Part shown: in pieces, positions 18,382 to 26,200 of the stretch | Position numbering within the stretch: position 1 is the first letter of the stretch | How the letters are laid out: the number at the start of each line of letters is the position of its first letter | Assembly: GCA_026710865.1 (NCBI GenBank) | Contig: JAPOQG010000320.1 | Coordinates: 1-46,722 of the forward strand | Length of the DNA: 46,722 nucleotides | From: Acidimicrobiaceae bacterium | GTDB taxonomy: Bacteria > Actinomycetota > Acidimicrobiia > Acidimicrobiales > Aldehydirespiratoraceae | Direction: 5' to 3' | Program-made: the position numbers and the translations under genes | The notes under the pieces: model-generated | What the model was told of the DNA's origin: nothing | Seen by the model: the letters and a program-made list of their open reading frames with translations, nothing else | The model's database searches: none

Positions 18382-19968
18382 GTGGCGGCGCAGGCGAAGC
18401 AGGGCCGGGCAGGGAGCGGCAGCCGCGCGTCGCCGCTGAGATGGGGCCCGCCCTGGGTCCGCGGCGTCCTGGCCGGGGTGCTGCTGGCCGGGTCGCTGCC
18501 GCCGTGGGGGTTCTGGCCGCTGGCCTTCGTCGGCATGGCGCTGTGGGTCGAGCTGCTGGCCGGCGCCGGCGCCTGGCAGCGGGCCGGGCGGTCCGCGCTA
18601 GTGAGTGTCAGCTGGCTGGGACCCGCCACCGTCTGGATGGTCGACCTGACCCTGCTCGGCTGGCCGGCGGCCGTGATCGGCTTCGCCGCCATGCACGCCG
18701 TGGCCGGCGCGCTGGTGCCGCCCGACCACCGTCGCCGGACCGCCTTCTGTGCCGCGCTGGCGCTGGCCGAGCTGCTCCGCTGGACATGGCCCTTCGGCGG
18801 CGTGCCGCTGGCCACTATGGCCATGGGCCAGGTGTCGGGCCCGCTGGGGTCCGCGGCCCGGATCGGCGGGCCGCTCCTGCTGACCGCGCTCACGGCGGCG
18901 GGAGGGGTGACGCTGGCCGCGATCCTGTCGGGGAGCCTGAGACCCGCGGCCGTCGGCGCCGCGGTGCTGGTGGCCGGGGGGCTCGCCGGAGCGGTGGCCC
19001 CCGGCGCTGAACCGGTCTCCGTCGACGGTGTCGCCGACGGAGACGCACGGGTCACCGTGGCCGCGGTGCAGGGCGGCGGGCCTCAGAACACCAGAGCCGA
19101 CGTCTGCGAGCAGCGGGCCGTGTTCGAGCGCCACCTGAGCACCACCTACGAGCAGGTGTCGGTCCCGGTGGACCTGGTGCTGTGGCCCGAGGACGTCGTT
19201 CACCCCAGCGGAGACTCGGCCGTCACGCCGGCGCGCTGCGACCAGCCGCTGCTCACCGACCAGGAGGCCCGGACCAGGCTGTCGGAGGTGGCCCGCGAGC
19301 TGGACACCGTGCTGCTGGCAGGCTTCTTCGGACGCAGCGGCGACGGCCGGGCCAACCTCAACTACTCGCTCGTCTACGAGCCCGACGGCACCGAGGGCGA
19401 CCGCTACGACAAGGTCCAGCGGGTCCCCTTCGGCGAGTACGTCCCCCTGCGCTCCAGCATCGAACGCTTCAGCGACGAGCTGCCGTCCCGGGACCTGCGA
19501 GCCGGGCCCTCCGACGAGCCCGCGGTGGTCGAGACGCCGCTGGGGCCGCTGGCGGTGTCCGTCTCATGGGAGATCTTCTTCGATCACCGGGCCCGCAGCG
19601 GCGTGGGCGCCGGCGGCGGCCTGCTCGTGCTCAACCCCACCAACGGCTCCAGCTACTGGCTGACGGTGGTGCAATCCCAGCAGATCGCCTCCAGCCGCCT
19701 CCGGGCCATCGAGACGGACCGCTGGGTGGTGCAGGCCGCCCCGACCGGCTTCTCCGCCGTCATCGACCCCGACGGCAACGTGATCGAGCGGACCGGGGTC
19801 TCCGAGAGCAGGGTCATCCAGACGACGGTGGAACTGCGCCACGGCGATACGCTCGCGGTCCGGCTGGGTGCGTGGCCCGTGGCTCTGGCCGCGGTCCTGA
19901 CGCTCTCGCTGGCGCTCGGCCTCGGCCGCGTGTTCAAAGGTTCCGGAGGCCGAGGGAGAGAGCTCTAG
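18382..19968 (+). CDS. lnt: Apolipoprotein N-acyltransferase with Ser at the nucleophile position
   Basis: Membrane enzyme adding the third acyl chain to lipoproteins. 528 aa: a hydrophobic N-terminal half with about 6 membrane spans (GVLAGVLLAGSLPPWGFWPL onward), a nitrilase domain (VAAVQGGGPQN to VIERTGV) and a last membrane span (LGAWPVALAAVLTLSLALGL). Catalytic Glu E270 (LWPEDV) and Lys K344 (YDKVQR) are present. The expected Cys in ICxE is Ser395 (tca, 19564-19566) in VSVSWEIFF. Start GTG 18382. It is followed 4 bp later by GT4. The family call is firm, but acyltransferase activity with Ser is unproven. Confidence 0.9.
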   Translation: MAAQAKQGRAGSGSRASPLRWGPPWVRGVLAGVLLAGSLPPWGFWPLAFVGMALWVELLAGAGAWQRAGRSALVSVSWLGPATVWMVDLTLLGWPAAVIGFAAMHAVAGALVPPDHRRRTAFCAALALAELLRWTWPFGGVPLATMAMGQVSGPLGSAARIGGPLLLTALTAAGGVTLAAILSGSLRPAAVGAAVLVAGGLAGAVAPGAEPVSVDGVADGDARVTVAAVQGGGPQNTRADVCEQRAVFERHLSTTYEQVSVPVDLVLWPEDVVHPSGDSAVTPARCDQPLLTDQEARTRLSEVARELDTVLLAGFFGRSGDGRANLNYSLVYEPDGTEGDRYDKVQRVPFGEYVPLRSSIERFSDELPSRDLRAGPSDEPAVVETPLGPLAVSVSWEIFFDHRARSGVGAGGGLLVLNPTNGSSYWLTVVQSQQIASSRLRAIETDRWVVQAAPTGFSAVIDPDGNVIERTGVSESRVIQTTVELRHGDTLAVRLGAWPVALAAVLTLSLALGLGRVFKGSGGRGREL

Positions 19969-19972
19969 CGCG

Positions 19973-21289
19973 ATGCCCGCCCCAGCGGACCAGCCCGCAC
20001 CCCTGCGCGTGGCCATGCTCTCGTACCGCGGGAAGCCCCATGTGGGCGGGCAGGGCGTGTACGTGAGCCGCCTCTCGGCCGCGCTGACCGACCTGGGCCA
20101 CCACGTCACCGTGCTCGGCGGCCCCCCGTACCCCGAGCTCGATCCGAGGGTCGCGCTCGTCGAGCTGGGAGGGCTCGACATCTGGGCCCCGCCGCACCCC
20201 ATGCGCAAGCCCAGGGCGTGGGAGTTGAAGGACTGGATCGACGTGGCCGAGCACGTGTCCTTCGTGACCGGCAACTTCAGCGAGCCGATGGCGTTCAGCC
20301 TGCGGGCCTGGAGGCACTTGCTCCGGCGCCGGGGCGAGTTCGACGTAGTCCACGACAACCAGACCCTCGGATGGGGCATCCTGGCCATGCGGCGCCAGGG
20401 CTGGCCGCTGCTGGAGACCATCCACCACCCGATCACCGTGGACCGCCGGCTGGAGCTGGCCCACGCCCGCACCCTCAGGGAGCAGATCGGCAAGCGCCGC
20501 TGGTACGCGTTCACCAGGATGCAGACCCGGGTGGCCAAGCGCCTGCCGAGAGTGCTCACCGTGTCGGAGTCGTCCAAGCGGGACATCGCACAGGACCACG
20601 GCGTGCCGCCGGAGCGGATCCATGTGGTGCCGGTGGGGGTCGATCCCGAGCTGTTCTCTCCCAGGCCCGACGTGGCCCGGGTGCCGGGCCGCCTGATCAC
20701 CACCGCCAGCGCCGACGTGACCATGAAGGGGCTGAGCTTCCTGCTGGAGGCGGTGGCCAAGCTGCGCACCGAGCGCCATCTCGAACTCACCATCATCGGC
20801 AGGGCCAAGTCCGACTCCGCCGCCAGCCGGGCCATATCGGAATTGGGGCTGGCCGGCGCGGTCACGTTCGTGTCGGGAGTGTCCGACGACCGCATCGTGG
20901 AGCTCTACGCCGAGGCGGAGCTGGCCGTGGTGCCCTCGCTGTACGAGGGCTTCTCGCTGCCCGCCATCGAAGCCATGTCGTGCGGGGTGCCGCTGGTGGC
21001 CACCACCGGCGGGGCGCTGCCCGAGGTGGCCGGCACGCACGGCGAGACGTGCTTCCTGACCGAGCCCGGCGACGCTGAGGCGCTGGCCGCGGTGCTGCGC
21101 GACGCTCTGGACGATCCCGGCGCCCGGGCCCGGGTGGGCGAGGCCGGCCGCCGGCGGGTCGTCGACCAGTGGTCGTGGCGCCACACCGCGGAGCGGACCG
21201 TCGAGCAGTACCGCGCCGCGCTGGAGGATGCGGCCCGATCGGCGGCAGCCCCGAACAGAGCGGTGCGGGCCGGGGCGGCGCCGACCTGA
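19973..21289 (+). CDS. Glycosyltransferase family 4 protein
   Basis: GT-B retaining glycosyltransferase, 438 aa, cytoplasmic. The N-terminal domain begins VAMLSYRGKPHVGGQGVYVSRL (sugar-acceptor loop with GG), the C-terminal nucleotide-sugar domain holds VVPVGVDPELF, VVPSLYEGFSLPAIEAM and the E-x7-E motif. It starts 4 bp after lnt and its stop shares a base with the next ATG (TGATG). With the methyltransferase and the alpha/alpha-barrel protein behind it, it forms a trio also known from other actinobacteria. The product is probably a methylated glycan or glycolipid, but that is inference. Confidence 0.92.
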   Translation: MPAPADQPAPLRVAMLSYRGKPHVGGQGVYVSRLSAALTDLGHHVTVLGGPPYPELDPRVALVELGGLDIWAPPHPMRKPRAWELKDWIDVAEHVSFVTGNFSEPMAFSLRAWRHLLRRRGEFDVVHDNQTLGWGILAMRRQGWPLLETIHHPITVDRRLELAHARTLREQIGKRRWYAFTRMQTRVAKRLPRVLTVSESSKRDIAQDHGVPPERIHVVPVGVDPELFSPRPDVARVPGRLITTASADVTMKGLSFLLEAVAKLRTERHLELTIIGRAKSDSAASRAISELGLAGAVTFVSGVSDDRIVELYAEAELAVVPSLYEGFSLPAIEAMSCGVPLVATTGGALPEVAGTHGETCFLTEPGDAEALAAVLRDALDDPGARARVGEAGRRRVVDQWSWRHTAERTVEQYRAALEDAARSAAAPNRAVRAGAAPT

Positions 21290-22068
21290 TGCTCACTGTC
21301 GACTACGGCCGGCTCGATGTCCGCGCCGGCCAGCGCGTTCTGGACTTGGGCTGCGGTTTCGGCCGCCACTCCTACGAGGCGCTCAAGCGGGGCGCTGAGG
21401 TGGTGGCCTGCGACCTGGCCCGCCCGGAGGTCGAGCAGGTCCGGGACCTGGCCCGGCTGCTGGCGGCCTCCGGCGAGGTGGACGATTCGGTGATGGCCGC
21501 GCCCGTGCAGGGCAACGCGCTGGGACTGCCCTTCGACGACGAGTCGTTCGACCGGGTGATCGCCTCGGAGGTGCTCGAGCACATCACCGACGACGAGTCG
21601 GCCTTCGCCGAGTTGACCAGGGTCCTGCGACCGGGGGGCCGGCTGGCGGTGACCATCCCGTCGTGGCTGGCCGAGACGGTGTGCTGGAAGCTGTCGAGCG
21701 AATACCACGCGCCGGCCGTGCCCGGCGGCCATGTGCGGATCTACCGGCTGCGCGACGTCCGGCGCCGGCTCACGGCCGCGGGGCTCCAGCCGGGATCCTG
21801 TCACCGGGCCCACGCCCTGCACAGCCCGTACTGGTGGCTGCGCTGCGCGGTGGGGCCGAACCGGGACGTCACCGAGAACCGGCTGGTCGGCGCCTACCAC
21901 CGGGTGCTCGAATGGGACATCACCAAGCGGCCGTTCGTCACCGTGGCCGCGGAGCGGCTGCTCAACCCGCTGCTGGGCAAGAGTCTCGTGGTGTACGCGG
22001 ACAAGCCCCTCAAGGTCTCGGGATCGGCGCGGGCCCGCAAGGGCGGGGACATGGCCCATGCAGCCTGA
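21289..22068 (+). CDS. Class I SAM-dependent methyltransferase
   Basis: 259 aa. Motif I VLDLGCGFGRHSYEAL binds S-adenosylmethionine; acidic motif II VVACDL; motif post-I GNALGLPFDDESFDRVIASEVLEHI; motif III VLRPGGRLAVTIP. These are typical of UbiE/small-molecule methyltransferases. ATG 21289 overlaps the GT4 stop by one base (TGATG), so translation is coupled. The C-terminal 80 residues (RWWLR-type aromatic patch, then PFVTVAAERLLNPLLGKSL) may contact membrane lipid. Likely methylates the product of the neighbouring glycosyltransferase. Confidence 0.92.
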   Translation: MLTVDYGRLDVRAGQRVLDLGCGFGRHSYEALKRGAEVVACDLARPEVEQVRDLARLLAASGEVDDSVMAAPVQGNALGLPFDDESFDRVIASEVLEHITDDESAFAELTRVLRPGGRLAVTIPSWLAETVCWKLSSEYHAPAVPGGHVRIYRLRDVRRRLTAAGLQPGSCHRAHALHSPYWWLRCAVGPNRDVTENRLVGAYHRVLEWDITKRPFVTVAAERLLNPLLGKSLVVYADKPLKVSGSARARKGGDMAHAA

Positions 22069-23209
22069 GCCGCGCCGGCCCCTCGGCAGTCGCGCCGCCA
22101 ACGGAAGGCCTCCCGCGGCCGGCGAGCCGAAGCGGACCGCGCCGGAGACGCCGGAGGTGCCAGGGCTGCTGTCGCGAGCCGAGGCGGACCGCACCGCCGA
22201 CACGATCGCGGCCGTCCAGCTCCCCAGCGGGATGATCCCGCGCTTCGATGGCGGCGTCGCCGATCCGTGGAACCACGTGGAGGCGGCAATGGCCCTGACG
22301 GTGACCGGCCGCCGCACGGAGGCCGACGCCGCCTTCGAGTGGCTGGCCCGCATCCAGCGACCCGACGGGTCCTGGCACCAGTACTACACGGCGGAGGGCA
22401 TCGACCAGGACAAGCTCGACGCCAACACGATCGCCTACGTCGCCGCGGGCGTGTGGCATCACTGGCTGCGCTTCGGCGACGCCGGGTTCCTGGCCGAGAT
22501 GTGGCCGGTCGTGCAGCGCGCCCTCGACTTCGTGCTGGCCCTGCAGACGCCCAGGGGTGAGATCCTGTGGGCCCGCCACGCCGACGGAACCCCGTGGCCC
22601 TTCGCGCTGCTGACCGGATCCTCCTCGATCAGCCACAGCCTGCGCTGCGGTCTGGCCGCCGCCCATCAGGTGGGCGAGGAGCGGCCCAGCTGGGAGCTGG
22701 CCCTGGCCCGGCTGGTGCACACCGTTCGCCACTGCGGCCACGAGGCGTTCGCTCCCAAGGACCGCTGGGCCATGGACTGGTACTACCCGGTCCTGACCGG
22801 CGTGCTGCAAGGGGCGGAGGCCCGGGCCCGTCTGGCGTCGCGGCGCCGGATCTTCGTCCACGAGGGCGAGGGCGTGCGCTGCGTCAGCAACCAGGACTGG
22901 GTGACGACCGCTGAGACGTGCGAGTGCGCCATGGCCCATCTCGCGGTCGGCGATCAGAGTGCCGCCCTGGCGCTGTTCGAGTGGGCCCAGCGGCTGCGGG
23001 AGCCCGACGGCAGCTATCTCACCGGCCGGGCCTTCCCGACCAAGGTGAGCTACCCCGACCGGGAGTGCACCACCTACTCGGCGGCCGCAGTGCTGCTGGC
23101 CGCCGACGCACTGGCCGGCACCGGCGCCGCTTCGGGCCTGTTCGTCGACTGGGGCTCGCTGCCCGCCCCGCTCGACCTGGACCCGCTGGAGGAGCCCGCC
23201 CGCGACTAG
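22058..23209 (+). CDS. Alpha/alpha-barrel protein of the 'prenyltransferase'/six-hairpin glycosidase type
   Basis: 383 aa, starts 11 bp inside the methyltransferase. After a Pro/Arg-rich leader (residues 1-40) come helical-hairpin repeats with DPWNHVEAAMALTVTG, WLARIQRPDGSW, HHWLRFGDAGFLAEMWPVV, QDWVTTAETCECAMAHLAVG and REPDGSYLTG. The DGSW/DGSY turns are why such proteins are often labelled prenyltransferases (squalene-cyclase repeats), yet the fold also suits glucoamylase-like glycan enzymes; the Trp/Asp-rich pocket fits a sugar better. No signal peptide, so cytoplasmic. Function probably linked to the GT4/methyltransferase pair. Confidence 0.8.
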   Translation: MQPEPRRPLGSRAANGRPPAAGEPKRTAPETPEVPGLLSRAEADRTADTIAAVQLPSGMIPRFDGGVADPWNHVEAAMALTVTGRRTEADAAFEWLARIQRPDGSWHQYYTAEGIDQDKLDANTIAYVAAGVWHHWLRFGDAGFLAEMWPVVQRALDFVLALQTPRGEILWARHADGTPWPFALLTGSSSISHSLRCGLAAAHQVGEERPSWELALARLVHTVRHCGHEAFAPKDRWAMDWYYPVLTGVLQGAEARARLASRRRIFVHEGEGVRCVSNQDWVTTAETCECAMAHLAVGDQSAALALFEWAQRLREPDGSYLTGRAFPTKVSYPDRECTTYSAAAVLLAADALAGTGAASGLFVDWGSLPAPLDLDPLEEPARD

Positions 23210-23221
23210 GGCCGGTTGACG

Positions 23222-26200
23222 ATGCCTTTTCTGATCGCCGTCGTCGCGGCTGCGTTGGGTGCCGCCGTCGGCGGAGTCCCCGGGTTCTTCATCGGCGGGC
23301 TGCTCGGATACGTGGTCGGCCGGGAGTTGGACATCCGGACGCGTCTCCGGGAACTCAAGGAGACGCAGGACCGCCTGCACCAGCTGCAGAGCTGGGCCAC
23401 AGAGATGAAGGCCTGGGCCGCGCAGGCCTACGAGCGGCTGTCCACCGATCCCCAGCCAGGCGACGACACACTGGGCACGGCCACCCCGGACGCCGACACG
23501 CCGGACACAGCCACCCCGGACACAGCCACCCCGGGCGCCGACACGCCGGACACCAGCGCTCTTCCGGGAGCGGCTGAACCGGTCGTCCGACCGGTCGCCG
23601 CCGAGTCCCAGGCCGCGGCGCGGCTGGACGTCCCCACCCCGGCGACGCCCGCTCCTCACGATCCTGCGACGCCCGCTCCCCCCGATCCTGCGACGCGCAC
23701 TCCCCGCCCGGCCGAACCCGCACCCGCCGAACCCACACCCGCCGAACCCACACCAAAACCGACCGAAACCGCACCCGCCGAACCCACACCAGAACCGACC
23801 GAAACCGCACCCGCCGAACCCACACCAGAACCCGAACCCACGCCGGTCGAACCCACACCGGCCCGGGCCGGGGCGCCCCCTCGGCAGCCCCTCGCGCCGG
23901 TCGCCCGGCTCGTCGGCGCGGCCAAGGAGTGGATCACCACCGGGAACGCTCCGGTCAAGGTGGGGGTGCTGGTGTCGCTGATCGGAGTGGGGCTGCTGCT
24001 GCGAGAGGCCAACCGGCGAGGCGTCATCAACATCACCCTCGAGATGCGCCTCATCGCGGTGGCCCTGTTCGGGCTGGTGCTGCTGGCAATCGGCTGGCGG
24101 CTGCGGCGCAAGAACCCGGTCTACGGGGTCAGCCTCCAGGGCGGCGGTGTGGCCGTGCTGTATCTCACGACCTTCGCATCGTTCGCGGTCTACGGCGTGC
24201 TCCCGGCCGCTCCCGCCGGGGTGGCGGTGATCGCGGTGACGGTGGGGGCCGGATACCTGTCCGTCGTCCAGGACAGCCCACCCCTGGCGGTGCTCGGCAT
24301 CATCGGCGGGTTCCTCGCCCCGGTGCTGACGTACACCAGCCCCCACGACCACGTCTGGGTGTTCGGCTTCTACGCGGTGCTGAGCGCGGCCATCGTGGCG
24401 GTCGCCTGGCACAAGACATGGCCGCTGCTCAACCTGCTGGGCCTCGGCTTCACCTTCGGGATCGCGGCCTTCTGGCTGTGGCGGCGCTTCGACACCGACA
24501 AATGGGCCGATGTGCAGCCGCTCATCGGCGCATTGATCCTGCTGTACCTGGCCATTCCGGTGCTGTTCGCCATCCGGGAGGCGCCCGACCTGCGGCGGCC
24601 GTCGACCGCGCCGCTGGTGTTCGGCACCCCCTTCCTGGGGTTCGGCCTGCAGTACCTGGCCGTGGGCCACACCGACTACGGCATGGCGGTGAGCGCGGCC
24701 GCCCTGGCGCTGGTGCACGGCGTGCTGGCGATCATCGCCCACAGGCTCGGCCGCGAGTGCCGCTCCCTGGCGGAGGCCAACCTCGGGCTCGGGGTCGCCT
24801 TCGCGGTGATCGCGGCGCCGCTGGCGTTCGACGCCCATCTGACCGCCGTGGTGTGGGCCGTCCAGGGAGGGTTGTGGGCGTGGATCGGCTGCCGGCGCGG
24901 CCGCGTGCCGGCCGTGGCCGCGGGCGGGGCGCTCCAGGTGTTGGCCGGAGCGGTGTTCGCCGCGAACCTGGCGGAGTCGCTCCCCTACCCGGAGGGCACG
25001 CTGCTGGTCGCCAATGAGTTCATCGGCGGCTCTGCGGTACTGGCGGCCGCCGGCCTGATCACGGGCCGGATGGTTCACGGTCTGAGCGGTCGCCGCAACG
25101 TGGAGGCAGCGGTTCCGTGGCTCGCGCTGGTGTGGGGCTCGGGCTGGTGGATCGCCGGCGGGCTCCTCGAGATCGGCAGCCAGGTGACGTCGACACACCG
25201 GTTGCCGGTGGCGCTGTGCTTCGTCGTGCTGTCCTTCGGCGCGGCCGCGCAGCTCGCCGACCGGCTCCGGTGGCCCCATCTCCATGCCTTGGGCGTGGCC
25301 ATCGGCCCGGCGCTGTGGCTGGCGGCGGCCGCGTCGCTGCTCAGCCAGGGGCTGCATCCGCTGGACCGCTTCGGCTGGGCGGCCTGGCCGGTGTCGCTCG
25401 CCGTGTTCTACTGGTTCCTGCGCGCCGGGGAGAACCGGTTCCTGCGGGCGGGAGAGGACCGGCTCCCACAGGCCGGCGAGGACCGGCTCCCACAGGCCGG
25501 AAGGGACCGGCTACCGCAGGCCGGCGAGGACCGGTTCCGGCAGCTGGCCGGAGTGCTTCACGGCGGGGCCTACTGGCTGCTGGTGCTGCTGGCCGCCTCC
25601 GAGGTGTACTGGCAGATCGACAGGGCGGCCGACGGCGTCTGGCTGATCGTCGCCCCGGCCGCAGCCGGGACCGCGCTGGGCGCTGCGGCGCTGCTGGGCG
25701 TCCGGTGGCTCCGATGGCCGCTGACGGCCCACCGGCGCGTCTACGTGCGGGCCTGCGCGGGGCCGACGCTGCTGCTGGCCGGCGCGGTGGTGGGCGTGGC
25801 CTGTCTGGTGTCGGCCGGGGATCCGTCGCCTCTGCCGTTCGTGCCGCTGCTGAACCCGCTGATCGTGCTTCTCGGCGTGCTGGCGTGGCTCGGGCACAGG
25901 TGGGTCGCAGCAGCGCTCCCGCAGAGCGACGAGCCGGTCGGCACCGAGGGTCCGCCGGTGCGGGCTCTGGCGGCAGCAGCCGGGGGCGTCGCGGTGGCGA
26001 CCATGGAGTTGGCCCGCACCGTCCACCACTGGTGGGATGTGCGCTGGGATCCCGAAGCGCTGATCGACTCGACGGCCTTCGGTGCTTCGCTGTCGATCCT
26101 GTGGATGCTGATCGCCGTGGCCTCGATGGTCGTGGGCGCCCGATCGGGGCGCCGGTCCGCCTGGGTGTTGGGCGGTTGGTGGATGGCCGCCGTTCTCGTG

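Noticed and set aside
22010-25357. Minus-strand open frame of 1115 codons
   Set aside because: Antisense shadow of the methyltransferase, alpha/alpha-barrel and DUF2339 genes; His/Gln/Arg-rich composition without domains.
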